A DNA stretch of 64,000 bases. Origin: Streptomyces ardesiacus (GTDB lineage Bacteria > Actinomycetota > Actinomycetes > Streptomycetales > Streptomycetaceae). The notes beneath the pieces were generated by a model. It worked only from the letters and a program-made list of their open reading frames with translations. It searched no databases and was not told the origin of the DNA. The stretch is from NCBI RefSeq assembly GCF_003112575.1, contig NZ_BEWC01000010.1, positions 62,001-126,000 on the forward strand, written 5' to 3'. Shown in pieces: positions 23,918 through 33,386 of the stretch (positions are counted from its first letter, which is position 1; each line of letters begins with the position of its first letter). A program made the position numbers and the translations under genes.

Positions 23918-24715
23918 CTACTCCACGAAGTAGGTCGGGTTGGGCAGCTTGTACGTGCGGTCCGCGTAGCCGCCCTGGAGATCGGAGTACTGGTCGCCGA
24001 AGTTGGCGACGATGTCGTACCCGAGGTCCCGCTCGATGTGCCGGCGGGTGCCGGCCTTGTACTGCACGGTGGTGCACGTCCAGGTGCCGGGGACGGCGCA
24101 GTGGGCCAGGTAGGACGGGGGGTTCGCCTTGTCCTTGAGGAAGACGTGGCCGGTGTCGAGGTTCACGTCGGCGCCGACCTTCTTCAGGTTCTCGACGGCG
24201 GCGGAGCGCTGCGCCTCGCCGAGACCGGAGTTGTAGAAGACCTCGACGCCCTTCTTCTCGGCGTAGCGGGCCAGTTCGGGGCTGCCGGGGACGGCGGGGC
24301 GGTCGGCCCGGTCCACGTAGGCGGCCCAGGTGGCGCCGTCGTAGCCGTAGTTGTTCTTCTTCTCGTAGTCGAGGCTGAGCAGCAGCGTGTCGTCGATGTC
24401 GAAGACGACCGCGGGCCTGGTGTGCGCGTGGCGCGCCGTGCGGGCGGCCCGGTCGATCTGCTTCTTCGCGGCGGTGTCGAGCCGGGCCAGGTCGGCGGCG
24501 TAGGGGCTGTCGGGGGAGGCCCGGTAGACGCCGTCGTCGTCGAGCGTGGTGCCGTAGTAGGCGTCGATGTCCTTGGCCAGCACGCCGATGTTGTACGGCT
24601 CGTGCGTGGAGTTGGCCGTCGACTGGCCGGCCGTGGCGGCGCCCGTGCCGTACAGGACGGCACCGGCGACGGCACAGGCGGCGGTGACGGATGCGATGCG
24701 CAGTGGCTTGTGCAT
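23918..24715 (-). CDS. Secreted HAD-family acid phosphatase (class B-like)
   Basis: A 265-residue exported phosphatase. The signal peptide is MHKPLRIASVTAACAVAGAV...GAATAG. HAD motif I is PAVVFDIDDTLLLS with the nucleophile D106 and D108. Later motifs are EVFYNSGLGEAQRSA (motif II region), the lysine in FLKDKANPPS and FGDQYSDLQGGYADR (motif IV). This is the Acid_phosphat_B/plant acid phosphatase family. It would release phosphate from organic esters outside the cell. ATG at 24715 is preferred to 24739 because it opens a normal signal peptide. Confidence 0.88.
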   Translation of the reverse strand: MHKPLRIASVTAACAVAGAVLYGTGAATAGQSTANSTHEPYNIGVLAKDIDAYYGTTLDDDGVYRASPDSPYAADLARLDTAAKKQIDRAARTARHAHTRPAVVFDIDDTLLLSLDYEKKNNYGYDGATWAAYVDRADRPAVPGSPELARYAEKKGVEVFYNSGLGEAQRSAAVENLKKVGADVNLDTGHVFLKDKANPPSYLAHCAVPGTWTCTTVQYKAGTRRHIERDLGYDIVANFGDQYSDLQGGYADRTYKLPNPTYFVE

Positions 24716-24830
24716 GGCACATGTTTCTACGCGCGTCACCCGGGTGGGCGCGAGACCCGTGGCCGGATTCGCGCCCCCGTATCTGGCAAAGATCGCGTCA
24801 AGCAGGTCAAGTGCCGTCGTGCGGCGCGGG

Positions 24831-25982
24831 TCAGCCCCGTCCGTGGTGCGCCGGCCGGTCGTGGGGCCGCCAGTCGCCCAGGTACGCCTCCCGGGTGTGC
24901 GCGGCGGCCTCGGCGCGGGTGAGCTGCGGCCGGTTCCCGGGGACGGTGACCGCGGCGCCGGGCCCGGTGTTGCGGTACTCGCGGAACCGCTGCTCCTGCC
25001 AGGGGTGGGCGTCCCGCATGTTCGCGTACGGCGCCACCGCGTCGATGCCCGCGCCGAGGCGGGTCTCGCGCACGGTGAGCATCGGGCGGGCGGTGGTGTC
25101 GGAGCTGGGCACCCAGGGGCGGGCCAGCTTGTAGAAGCCGTCGGGGGCCTCGCTGCTGACGCGGCCGCCGGTCACCAGGTAGCCGCGCGGGTTGGCGCCC
25201 GCCGTGGACGGCGCGAACACGAAGCCGTACGGGGCGGCGTCCAGGTCGGGGCGGACCAGGGTGTGGAAGTGGCACTGGTCGTACACGGCGGTCGCCCGGC
25301 CGAAGACGAAGTCGACGTCGCCCTCGACGTAGCAGCGCTCGTAGTACTGGCGGGCGAAGAGGCCGAGGTCGCGGGTATCGGCGTAGAGGGTGTCCTGATG
25401 GCCGAGGAAGCGGCAGTCGTGAAAGGCGGACCGGTCGCCCATCACCTTGATCGCGACCGCCTGGGTGCCGGTCCAGTCCGGCTGGTCGGAGCGCAGCCAG
25501 TCGTTGGCGAAGGTGACGGCGCGGGCGGTGAAGCCGTCGGCGTGCACGGTGGTGGTGGCCGAGCCGCTGGTGCCGTAGGTGCCGGAGCCGTCGGGCTTGG
25601 GGGTGCCGGCCGCGGTGTCGTGGACGATGACGACGTCGCGCGGGTCCCCGGAGGCACCGATCCAGGTGGCGCCGGTGCGCCCGGTGTCGACGGAGACCCT
25701 CTCGCGGTAGGTGCCGGGGGCGAGGACCAGCGTCCAGCCGTCGCCCGCGGCGGCGTCGACGGCTGCCTGGACGGAGGTGAAGTCGCCGCGCCCGTGCGGG
25801 TCGACGTACAGGGTCGTGGGGGTGCGGCGGGCGGCGGGCGAGCCGTACCGGCCGAAGGGACGCGGGCGCGGCCGGGTGCCGGCGGCGGCGGAGCCGCCTG
25901 CCGCGAGACCGAGGCCGAGGGCGGCGCCCGCGCCGGCGGACGTCAGGAGGAAGCCTCTGCGGGAGGGGACGGGTCGGCGCAT
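24831..25982 (-). CDS. Secreted pectinesterase (pectin methylesterase)
   Basis: A 383-residue enzyme of carbohydrate esterase family 8 type that de-esterifies pectin. The N terminus has a twin-arginine signal (PSRRGFLLTSAGAGAALGLG). Catalytic landmarks are TGTQAVAIKV with Gln174, FLGHQDTLYAD with Asp197, GDVDFVFGRATAVYD with Asp224, and an LARPWVPSS segment near the C terminus. It is the last gene of a minus-strand run with a pectate lyase and an acetylesterase, which fits joint degradation of pectin. De-esterification exposes polygalacturonate for the lyase. Confidence 0.93.
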   Translation of the reverse strand: MRRPVPSRRGFLLTSAGAGAALGLGLAAGGSAAAGTRPRPRPFGRYGSPAARRTPTTLYVDPHGRGDFTSVQAAVDAAAGDGWTLVLAPGTYRERVSVDTGRTGATWIGASGDPRDVVIVHDTAAGTPKPDGSGTYGTSGSATTTVHADGFTARAVTFANDWLRSDQPDWTGTQAVAIKVMGDRSAFHDCRFLGHQDTLYADTRDLGLFARQYYERCYVEGDVDFVFGRATAVYDQCHFHTLVRPDLDAAPYGFVFAPSTAGANPRGYLVTGGRVSSEAPDGFYKLARPWVPSSDTTARPMLTVRETRLGAGIDAVAPYANMRDAHPWQEQRFREYRNTGPGAAVTVPGNRPQLTRAEAAAHTREAYLGDWRPHDRPAHHGRG

Positions 25983-26072
25983 ACGGGTGCTCCTTCGCGG
26001 GCGGGTGTGGACGGGGTGGGCCGGGGCGGTGCGGGCGCCCCGGCCCGGTTCGCGGGACGGGTGCCGGGCCCG

Positions 26073-27407
26073 TCAGCGCAGGCGGCCGGCGCCCGCGCCG
26101 TGGTCGACGACGCCGGGGACCGCCTGCGCCGGCAGCACCTTGGTGCGCAGCGTGGGCGTCCAGCCCGCACCGGAGCGCAGGGGGGCGTCCGGGTTCGCGG
26201 CGTTGTGCGCGGCGATCAGGTCGACGCTGCGGCCGTTGACCCGGTTGTGGGCGGCGCTGAGCGGCGAGTCGTTCCAGCGCTTGAGCACCTTCGCGGGGCC
26301 GACGCCGGCCGGCAGGGTGAAGGCGTTGTGCTCGGCGACGATCGCCGACTCCTTGCCGACGCCGAAGCTGTAGCCGTAGTCGTCGGAGCCCACGAAGTGG
26401 TTGTTGTACACGTCGACCTGGCCGAAGCGGACACGGGGCGTGCGCTCGACGAGGTTCTTGAACAGGTTGTGGTGGAAGGTGACCCTCAGGTGGCCGCGGT
26501 CGACGGCGGCGGTGGACTCGCTGTCGCTGTTGCCGATCAGGATCGTCTTGTCGTGCTCGGCGAAGACGTTCCAGGACGCGGTGACGTGGTCGGCGCCCTT
26601 GACGATGTCCAACTGGCCGTCGTGCTGCTGGTAGAGCATGCCGAAGTAGGTGGGCGCCGCGCTGTCGGGGTGCTCGCCGTCGGTGAAGGTGTTGTGGTCG
26701 AGCCACACGTGCGTCGACCCGTACACCACGGCGCTGTCGTACTCCGAGTTCCAGTTGCCCCGGTCCCCGTCGGTCGGGTCCCACTGCGGGAAGCAGTCGA
26801 CGGGGCTCTCGAAGGTCAGGTTGCGGACGATGACGTTGTCCACGCCCTTGATCTGGAGGCTGGCTCCCTTGAGCGCGGCGTCCCGGCCGAGGCCGATGAT
26901 GGTGGTGTTGGAGGGGACGTTCGCCTTGATGGAGCGGTCCTGCCGGGCGGCGGAGGCGCGGCGCAGGCCCTCGGGGCTGTCGTCGGGCTCGGCGCTGAGG
27001 TCGGTGTCCATGCCCCAGTTCTCGGGCGAGTACTTCTCCAGGTAGGCGTCGAAGTCGTAGCCGGGCGCGGCGAAGGCCGCGCAGCCCTCCGACACGGCGT
27101 CGACGGTGCCCTTGACCTTGATGATCCGCGGCGCGGTGCCCTCCACGGCGAGGGCGGCCCGGAACTCGTCCCAGGTGGAGACGGTGAACACCCGCTGGGC
27201 GGCGGCGTCGGCCCCGCCGGTGGTGCCGGTCCCCTGCGCGGCCCAGCCGTCGTGCGCGGGCAGCGTCTGACGGGCGGTGTCGCGGGGCTGGTGGTGCCCG
27301 GGGCGGGCCTCGGCCGTGGCGGCGGTCAGGCTCAGGACGAGGGCGGTGCAGCCGACGAGCGCGGCGGCCCTGCTGGTGGCATGCCCATGCCATCCGTACA
27401 TGCTCAT
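26073..27407 (-). CDS. Secreted pectate lyase, polysaccharide lyase family 1
   Basis: A 444-residue secreted beta-helix enzyme. The signal peptide covers about residues 1-34 (SRAAALVGCTALVLSLTAATAEA). The PL1 landmarks are NTTIIGLGRDAALKG, NVIVRNLTFESPVDCFP, VWLDHNTFTDGEH (calcium and substrate region), VTASWNVFAEHDKTILIG and VTFHHNLFKNLVERTPRVRFGQVDVYNN with the catalytic arginine. It cleaves polygalacturonate by beta elimination and needs calcium. It sits between the pectinesterase and acetylesterase genes. Confidence 0.93.
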   Translation of the reverse strand: MSMYGWHGHATSRAAALVGCTALVLSLTAATAEARPGHHQPRDTARQTLPAHDGWAAQGTGTTGGADAAAQRVFTVSTWDEFRAALAVEGTAPRIIKVKGTVDAVSEGCAAFAAPGYDFDAYLEKYSPENWGMDTDLSAEPDDSPEGLRRASAARQDRSIKANVPSNTTIIGLGRDAALKGASLQIKGVDNVIVRNLTFESPVDCFPQWDPTDGDRGNWNSEYDSAVVYGSTHVWLDHNTFTDGEHPDSAAPTYFGMLYQQHDGQLDIVKGADHVTASWNVFAEHDKTILIGNSDSESTAAVDRGHLRVTFHHNLFKNLVERTPRVRFGQVDVYNNHFVGSDDYGYSFGVGKESAIVAEHNAFTLPAGVGPAKVLKRWNDSPLSAAHNRVNGRSVDLIAAHNAANPDAPLRSGAGWTPTLRTKVLPAQAVPGVVDHGAGAGRLR

Positions 27408-27446
27408 GGTGCGGTTCTCCCTGGTTCTCGGGTGAGGTTCGAGCTG

Positions 27447-28250
27447 TTACGCGGTGGCCGGTTCCGGCCAGTCGATCCAGGACTCGGGGATCTCCTCGTC
27501 CAGCCGGCGCACGTCCCGGTGCGCCAGTACGCGCCCGCGCAGCAACTCCCGGGCGACGGTCCGGGCGACCGCGATCGCGCCCGGCGGATTGAAGTGGGTG
27601 TTGTCCTGCTCGGTGGCGGTCCAGTTGAAGTACGCCTTGGTCCCCTCGGTACCGAGCCGCTGCCACAGCGCGAGCGACAGCGCCTGTACGTCGAGCAGCG
27701 CCACGCCCTCCTGCCGCGCGAGCGCCCGCATCGCCGCCGGGTACTCCCCGTGGCTCGGCACGGCGTCGCCCGCCGCGTCGAACCGGCGCCGCTCGACGGG
27801 CGTGGCCAGCACCGGCCGCGCCCCGCGGGCCCGCGCCCCGTCGACGTACCGGCGCAGGTGGTCCTGGTACGTCGTCCAGGGCTCGGTGTGGCGGGCGGGG
27901 TCCTCGGCCTTCTCGTCGTTGTGCGCGAACTGGATCAGCAGGAAGTCACCGGGCCGGATCTCGGCGAGGAGGGCGTCGAGCCGCCCCTCGTCGACGAAGC
28001 TCTTCGAACTCCGCCCGTTCACCGCGTGGTTGGCGACCCGGAGGTCCTCGTGGAGGAAGAAGGGCAACGCCATGCCCCACCCGGTCTCGGGCGCGGCGTC
28101 GGAGTACTTCTGCGCGGCGGTGGAGTCCCCGGCGATGTAGAGGCTGCGAGGGTGGCGGCGTCCGCCGGCTCGGGCGGTCTGGGCGGCGGCGAACGCCAGG
28201 GGAAGGGAGGAGACGGCGGCTGCGGTGACCTGTCTCCGGCTGAGTGACAT
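27447..28250 (-). CDS. Secreted SGNH esterase, rhamnogalacturonan acetylesterase type
   Basis: A 267-residue SGNH/GDSL hydrolase with an N-terminal export signal (MSLSRRQVTAAAVSSLPLAFAAA). Block I is LYIAGDSTAAQKY with the nucleophile S43, the Gly block is VNGRSSKSF, and the Asn block is FLLIQFAHNDEK. The Asp-His pair lies in EQDNTHFNPPG. This pattern matches rhamnogalacturonan acetylesterases (CE12 type), which remove acetyl groups from pectin side regions. ATG at 28250 gives the signal peptide; the longer frame upstream is not supported. Confidence 0.88.
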   Translation of the reverse strand: MSLSRRQVTAAAVSSLPLAFAAAQTARAGGRRHPRSLYIAGDSTAAQKYSDAAPETGWGMALPFFLHEDLRVANHAVNGRSSKSFVDEGRLDALLAEIRPGDFLLIQFAHNDEKAEDPARHTEPWTTYQDHLRRYVDGARARGARPVLATPVERRRFDAAGDAVPSHGEYPAAMRALARQEGVALLDVQALSLALWQRLGTEGTKAYFNWTATEQDNTHFNPPGAIAVARTVARELLRGRVLAHRDVRRLDEEIPESWIDWPEPATA

Positions 28251-28401
28251 GCCGGTCTGCCTTTCACTAGGGGCGGGGCAGTACTCCCGGGGCCGGGGGC
28301 CGGATCGATGTGCGGCTGAGCCACGTGGGCGCGAACGGCCACGGACGGCCCGCGGCCCCCGACGAACCACGGACCACCCACGGCGGAGCGGCACGGGCCG
28401 G

Positions 28402-29772
28402 CTAACCCATCTGTTCCGACCACTCGGCCTGCGCCTCGTTCAGCTTCTTGGCCAGCCCGTCCAGGAAGTCCTTCGGGCTCATGTCCCCGAGCAGCACCTT
28501 CTGGAACGCCGGCTCGCTCTCGGACTTGGACACCGTGTTCCAGTCCGGCAGGTAGTACGGCAGCTGGACGATGGTCGTGGACCCGTCGTTCAGCGCCTGC
28601 GCCGCCAGCTTCGTCGGCTCGGCCTTCTGGATCCACGCGTCGTTCGCGGCCTCGGTGTTGGACGGCACCTGCCCGGCCGACTCGTTGAACTCGGAGTTCT
28701 GCTCCTTCGAGGTGGCGAACTCGATGAACTTCCAGGCGGCCTCCTTGTTCTTGGAGCTCTTGAACACACCGAGCCCGTCGACCGGGTTGGAGACCTGCAC
28801 CCGCTTGCCGCCGGCGCCGACCGGCTGCGGGATGCCGCGGAACTTGTCGACGCCGAGCGCCTTCACGTGGTCCTGGTAGGAGCCCAGGTTGTGGTTGACC
28901 ATGCCGATGGTGCCGGTGTCCCACTGGGCGACCATCTTGGCGAAGTCGTTGTTGACGTCGGCGGCCGGCGTGACCTTCTTGTAGAGGGCGGCGTACTTCT
29001 CCAGCGCCGCGACGTTCTTCGGGTCGTTGACCGTGGTCTTCTTCTTGTCGGCGTCCCAGAACGAGGTGATGCCGGACTGCCCGTACATCGCGTCGAACGC
29101 CTGGGCGATGGATCCGGAGCCGCCGCGGATGGTGTAGCCGAACTCGTTCTTGCCCGCGTCGGTCAGCTTCTCGGCGGCGGCGTAGAACTTGTCCCACGTC
29201 GTCGGCTCGTCCAGACCGGCCTTCTCGAACAGGTCGGTGCGGTAGTAGAGGACGCCGTTGTTGGCGGAGGTCGGCACCGAGTACAGGGTGCCGTCGCCGC
29301 CGCCCGCGGCCTTCAGGGACTCGACCATGTCCTTGTTGAGCTTGCCGTTCAGGGCGGACTTGTCGAGCCGGTCGTCCAGCGGTTCCAGGGCGCCCTGGGC
29401 GGAGAAGCCCGCGAGCATCGACGCCGTCACGCCGCCGACGTCCGGCAGGCCGCCGCCCTGGATGGCGGTGTCGACCTTGGACTGGTACTCGGTGGCGGCG
29501 ATCCCGACGTACTCCACGTCGATGTCCGGGTTCGCCTTCTCGAAGTCGGCGATGATCTCCTTCCAGACGGCCGTGCGGATGCCGCCGTTGTTGTCCCAGA
29601 AGACGATCTTCCCCTTGCCGCTGCCCTCGGCGCCCTTGTCGCCGCCCGCCCCGCTGCCGTCGTCACCGCAGGCGGTGGCGGTCAGCGCGAGCACGGCCCC
29701 CAGGGCGACGGCGGCGGACGTCCGGCGCCTGGCTGTGCCTCGGTCTCTGCTGCTGTGCATGCTGATCCTCAT
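28402..29772 (-). CDS. ABC transporter sugar-binding lipoprotein
   Basis: A 456-residue solute-binding protein of cluster B type. Its lipobox is LTATACG with C35 as the lipidated residue. The body has typical segments: GKIVFWDNNGG, VEYVGIAATEYQSKVDTAIQGG, NNGVLYYRTDLFEKAG, GTIGMVNHNLGSY and AAWKFIEFATSKEQNSEF. It would deliver a sugar or oligosaccharide to the two permeases at 33383-35211. It lies downstream of those genes, separated by the GH43, DUF6807 and oxidoreductase genes, so the importer genes are not contiguous. Pectin-derived oligosaccharides are the likely ligand by context. ATG at 29772 follows AGAAGAGAG. Confidence 0.92.
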   Translation of the reverse strand: MRISMHSSRDRGTARRRTSAAVALGAVLALTATACGDDGSGAGGDKGAEGSGKGKIVFWDNNGGIRTAVWKEIIADFEKANPDIDVEYVGIAATEYQSKVDTAIQGGGLPDVGGVTASMLAGFSAQGALEPLDDRLDKSALNGKLNKDMVESLKAAGGGDGTLYSVPTSANNGVLYYRTDLFEKAGLDEPTTWDKFYAAAEKLTDAGKNEFGYTIRGGSGSIAQAFDAMYGQSGITSFWDADKKKTTVNDPKNVAALEKYAALYKKVTPAADVNNDFAKMVAQWDTGTIGMVNHNLGSYQDHVKALGVDKFRGIPQPVGAGGKRVQVSNPVDGLGVFKSSKNKEAAWKFIEFATSKEQNSEFNESAGQVPSNTEAANDAWIQKAEPTKLAAQALNDGSTTIVQLPYYLPDWNTVSKSESEPAFQKVLLGDMSPKDFLDGLAKKLNEAQAEWSEQMG

Positions 29773-29827
29773 TGGTCGGCTCTCTTCTTCTGGATCCAAC
29801 AAAGCGGTGGAACGACAACGTGGGGGT

Positions 29828-31387
29828 TCAGTGGGGCCGGTGGGGCGCGACGCGGAACCGCGTGAAGGAAGCGGTGCCGGCGTGTCCCTGGCCGGCGGGT
29901 GCGAGGGCGAACAGGCCGAGCAGGGCGCCGACCCAGCGCCAGGGGGTGGCGGCGAACTCCCGTCCGACGGGGTGCGGACCGCCGCCCGGGTCGTCGTCGC
30001 CGAGGTCGTAGGAGAAGCGGCAGCGTGCCCCGGGCACCGTCTCGATCCGCAGCCGGGCCCGTCCTCCGGGAGCCGGGCGGGGCCGGTCGGCGTCCCGCTC
30101 GGCCTCGGCCACGGACTCGGCGAACCGGTGCACCAGGTGCACCCCTCCGTCGGAGTCCCGCTGGAGCCCGATCCAGCGGTAGGCGTCGCCGAGCACCGCG
30201 AGCCCGGCCCGCGCCCCGGGTTCCTCGCTGTCCAGGCGCAGGTCGACCTCGATCACCGAGGGCTCCCCGGGGAAGCGCTGGGTGAGGACGCTCGGCAGCA
30301 GGCGCAGGTCGTGCGCGTCGGCCGAGCGGACGCAGGCCAGCCGCAGCCCGTCCCCGGCGTGCTCGGTGGCCCACCCGGCGCGGGGGTTGGCCGTCCACGA
30401 CCACTGGCGGCCGAACCGTCCGCCGGGGAAGTCGTCGTCGGTCGCGGGCGCGGCGGGCGGCTGCGGGGGCAGGGCGGGACGCGGGTGCTCGGCCACCGGG
30501 GCGCCGTCGTCGCCGAGGACCGGCCAGTGGTCCGCGTCCCACCGCATCGGCTGGAGGTGGACCACCCTGCCGTACGCGCCGCGCTGCTGGAAGTGCAGGA
30601 ACCAGTCCTCGCCGGACGCCGTGCGCACCCAGCCGCCCTGGTGGGGGCCGTTGACGCCGGTGTCCTTCTGCTCCAGGACGACCTTCTCCTCGTACGGACC
30701 GAAGAAGTCGCGGGAGCGGAAGGCGCCCTGCCAGCCGGTCTCCACGGAGCCGGCGGGGGCGAGGATCCAGTACCAGCCGTCGTGCCGGTAGAGCTTGGGG
30801 CCCTCCAGGGTGAACCAGCCGGGCAGCCGGTCGGCGTCGACGATCACCTGGCCGTCGTCGAGGAGTCCGGTGCCGTCGGGGCGCATGCGGTGGCCGGTGA
30901 GGCGGTTCTTGACGCCGGAACGGGAGCGGGCCCAGGCGTGCACGAGGTACGCCTCGCCGGTCTCCTCGTCCCACAGGGGGCAGGGGTCGATCAGGCCCTT
31001 GCCGGCCTTGACCAGGTGGGGAGCGGTCCACGGGCCCCGGATGTCGGGGGCGTTGACCTGGAAGACGCCCTGGTCCGGGTCGCCCCAGAAGATCCAGAAG
31101 CGGCCTGCGTGGTGGCGCAGGGACGGGGCCCAGACGCCGCGGTCGTGCCGGGGCGCGGCGAACACGTGCTCGGGCTCCAGGCGGTCCAGGGCGTGCCCGG
31201 CCAGGGTCCAGTCGACCAGGTTGCGGGAGTGCAGCAGGGGCAGGCCGGGGACGCGGCCGAAGCTGGAGGCGGTCAGGTAGAAGTCGTCGCCGACGCGGAC
31301 GACGTCCGGGTCGGACCAGTCGGCGTTCAGGACGGGGTTGGTGTAGGTCCCCGCGGTCTCGGGGGCGGGCGCGGTCTCCGGGCTCAC
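29828..31387 (-). CDS. Glycoside hydrolase family 43 protein with C-terminal beta-sandwich
   Basis: A 519-residue enzyme without a signal peptide. The five-bladed propeller starts YTNPVLNADWSDPDVVRVGDDFY, in which the general base Asp is expected. It continues with DRGVWAPSLRHHAGRFWIFW, LIDPCPLWDEETGEAYLVHAW, and FTLEGPKLYRHDGWYWILAP with the acid Glu. Residues ~345-515 form a lectin-like domain common in GH43 beta-xylosidases and arabinofuranosidases. It probably trims imported arabino-, xylo- or galacto-oligosaccharides in the cytoplasm. The GTG start overlaps the upstream stop (GTGA), so it is in the same operon. Confidence 0.9.
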   Translation of the reverse strand: MSPETAPAPETAGTYTNPVLNADWSDPDVVRVGDDFYLTASSFGRVPGLPLLHSRNLVDWTLAGHALDRLEPEHVFAAPRHDRGVWAPSLRHHAGRFWIFWGDPDQGVFQVNAPDIRGPWTAPHLVKAGKGLIDPCPLWDEETGEAYLVHAWARSRSGVKNRLTGHRMRPDGTGLLDDGQVIVDADRLPGWFTLEGPKLYRHDGWYWILAPAGSVETGWQGAFRSRDFFGPYEEKVVLEQKDTGVNGPHQGGWVRTASGEDWFLHFQQRGAYGRVVHLQPMRWDADHWPVLGDDGAPVAEHPRPALPPQPPAAPATDDDFPGGRFGRQWSWTANPRAGWATEHAGDGLRLACVRSADAHDLRLLPSVLTQRFPGEPSVIEVDLRLDSEEPGARAGLAVLGDAYRWIGLQRDSDGGVHLVHRFAESVAEAERDADRPRPAPGGRARLRIETVPGARCRFSYDLGDDDPGGGPHPVGREFAATPWRWVGALLGLFALAPAGQGHAGTASFTRFRVAPHRPH

Positions 31388-32229
31388 GGGCTCACCGCCT
31401 TGCGGACGAGGGCGGCGGCGCCGTCGGTGTCGAGGCGTCCGTCGGCGACGACGGTGACGATCCGGCGGACCAGGGTCTCGCCCGGGGCGACGGCCACCCG
31501 CTCGTCGTGGGCCAGCGAGGAACCGACCCCCGGGTATTCCTCGGTGCGCACGAACCACGGGTCGCGCCGGGTGGCTTCCGTGGCGCCGGCGAACACCAGC
31601 GACCAGGAGTCCGAGGTCAGGGCCAGCCAGTCCGCCGTGCCGCCGTGCACCTCGCGTTCGCCCTCCCGGTCGGCGGTGAAGACCCTGGGCGCCGTGCTCT
31701 GCTTGCGGGCGCGCCAGAAGAAGCCGCCGTAGGCCGCGCCGGGGCGCCCGTTGGTGGCGGGGCTGCCGATCGTCAGCGGGTCCGGGGTGGTGTTGGTGAG
31801 GGAGAAGGTGAAGTCCAGCGCCCAGGCCGCGGCGGTGAGTTCGGTGGCCGCGACGGTGCGGCGCTCGCGCAGCAGCTCGGTGCCCGCGGCGACCCAGCGC
31901 AGCTCCTCGACGAAGCCGTCGGGGTCGCGCAGCTGGAAGGCGGTGTGCCGCTGGGTGCCGTGGTTGTCCAGCTCGGTCGGCCCCTGGTCGCGGACGTAGG
32001 TGCGCCCGCCCCAGAAGTTGTGGCCCTCGACGTCGGGAACGGCGACACCGACGCCGAGGTGATGGAGGTGGTCGGCGGGACCGAACTCGGTCACCGTGGT
32101 GCCGGCCAGGGTGGTGACGGGGTGCAGGTAGGGGCGCGGGGAGAGTCGCCGGGGCAGCTCGGGCCGGGTCGTGTACCGGGCGACGGGGCGGCCCGCCACG
32201 CGCAGCACCGGGGTGTCGTTGCCGGTCAT
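31384..32229 (-). CDS. DUF6807 (PmoA-like) family protein
   Basis: A 281-residue protein starting MTGNDTPVLRVAGRPVARYTT. It contains PRPYLHPVTTLAGTTVTEFGPADHLHHLGVGV and WALTSDS-like segments typical of the family often labelled methane oxygenase PmoA. That label is misleading; the family is a beta-rich cytosolic protein found beside sugar oxidoreductases. Its reaction is not known. Both ends overlap neighbours by 4 nt (oxidoreductase upstream, GH43 downstream), so it acts in the same sugar pathway. Confidence 0.78.
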   Translation of the reverse strand: MTGNDTPVLRVAGRPVARYTTRPELPRRLSPRPYLHPVTTLAGTTVTEFGPADHLHHLGVGVAVPDVEGHNFWGGRTYVRDQGPTELDNHGTQRHTAFQLRDPDGFVEELRWVAAGTELLRERRTVAATELTAAAWALDFTFSLTNTTPDPLTIGSPATNGRPGAAYGGFFWRARKQSTAPRVFTADREGEREVHGGTADWLALTSDSWSLVFAGATEATRRDPWFVRTEEYPGVGSSLAHDERVAVAPGETLVRRIVTVVADGRLDTDGAAALVRKAVSP

Positions 32230-33386
32230 CGGGTGCTCACCTCGCCACGCGGGTGCTCGGTGCGCGGGGCCCAGGGCGCACCCAGTTCGGAGTAGAGGGA
32301 GAGGGTGTCGGCGGCGGCGGCCACGAGCGCGTCGATGCCGGGGACCACGCGGCGGCCCTCGCCGGGGACGCGGTGCCAGGCGGCGGCGGGCAGCGGCTCG
32401 GGGTCGGGGGCCCGGCGGATCGCCTCGACGACCCGCATGAAGGCGCCCGTCTCGTCCGGCGGCACCAGCAGCGGGGCACCGGTGGTGAGGTGGTCGACCA
32501 GGTTCTCCAGCAGGTCGGTGCGGCCGTGGTGGAACTCCTCGGGGCCGTGGCCGCCACGCTGGAGCAGGACGCGGTCCTGCTTGTACCAGAAGGTGACGCG
32601 GCCGCTGGAGCCGTGCACCAGGACGTACGGCTCGTCGGCCCGCTCGGCGCACAGGGTCGCGGCGACGGTGACGCGGTGCCCGCGGGCGGTGCCGATCCGC
32701 ACGCAGGAGGTGTCGTCGGCCTCGATGTCGTTGGCGTGGCTCAGCTCGGTCTCGATACCGGTGACGTCCTCGGCGCGGGCGGTGCCGCCGAGCGCGAGGG
32801 CGGTGGCGACGGCGTGCGCCAGCGGGTTGGTGAGGGCGCCGTCGACGACGTCGGCGCCGTTCAGCCGCCGCTTGCCGGACCAGGGGGCCCGGCGGAAGTA
32901 GGCCTCGTCGCGCACCCAGGCGCCGGCCGCCCCGATGCCCACGACCTCGCCGATGGCGCCCCCGGCGACCAGTTCCCGGATGGCGGGCAGGGCGTGCGAG
33001 CCCAGCGACTGGAACCCGGTCTGGCAGGCGACCCCGGCCTCCGCGACCCCGTCGGCCATGCGGCGGAACTCGGCGTACGACGGCGCGGGGGGCTTCTCCA
33101 GGAGCAGGTGCACACCCCGCCGGGCGGCGGTCAGGGCGAGGTCGGTGTGGGTGGGGATCGGCGTGCAGATCACGGCGATCCGGGCGCCGGTGGAGTCGAG
33201 CAGGGCGCCGAGGTCGGCGGACTGCTCGGGGAGTTCTCCCCCGGCCTCCTCCTCGGTCAGCGGGGCCAGTTCGCAGATGCCGGCCAGCCGGACCAGGCCG
33301 GCCCGCTCCAGGCGGCGGATGTTGGCGACGTGCCAGCGGCCGTGGCCGCGGGCGCCGGCGAGGACGACGGGCAGCGGCGCGCTCAT
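32226..33386 (-). CDS. Gfo/Idh/MocA-family oxidoreductase
   Basis: A 386-residue NAD(P)-dependent sugar oxidoreductase. The Rossmann start is PLPVVLAGARGHGRWHVANI, and the family motif EKPPA occurs in VHLLLEKPPAPSYAEFRR. The C-terminal alpha/beta domain includes GALTNPLAHAVATALALGG with the usual His. It overlaps its neighbours by 4 nt on both sides. With the DUF6807 protein it probably oxidises or epimerises an imported sugar; the substrate is unknown. Confidence 0.88.
   Translation of the reverse strand: MSAPLPVVLAGARGHGRWHVANIRRLERAGLVRLAGICELAPLTEEEAGGELPEQSADLGALLDSTGARIAVICTPIPTHTDLALTAARRGVHLLLEKPPAPSYAEFRRMADGVAEAGVACQTGFQSLGSHALPAIRELVAGGAIGEVVGIGAAGAWVRDEAYFRRAPWSGKRRLNGADVVDGALTNPLAHAVATALALGGTARAEDVTGIETELSHANDIEADDTSCVRIGTARGHRVTVAATLCAERADEPYVLVHGSSGRVTFWYKQDRVLLQRGGHGPEEFHHGRTDLLENLVDHLTTGAPLLVPPDETGAFMRVVEAIRRAPDPEPLPAAAWHRVPGEGRRVVPGIDALVAAAADTLSLYSELGAPWAPRTEHPRGEVSTR

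Noticed and set aside
24567..28247. A 1226-residue plus-strand open frame
   Set aside because: It is antisense to pectinesterase, pectate lyase and acetylesterase genes with clear catalytic motifs; the frame is open only because of GC bias.
31384..32229. Methane monooxygenase subunit (PmoA)
   Set aside because: The family label PmoA is historical. The protein has no membrane helices or copper site and lies in a sugar operon.
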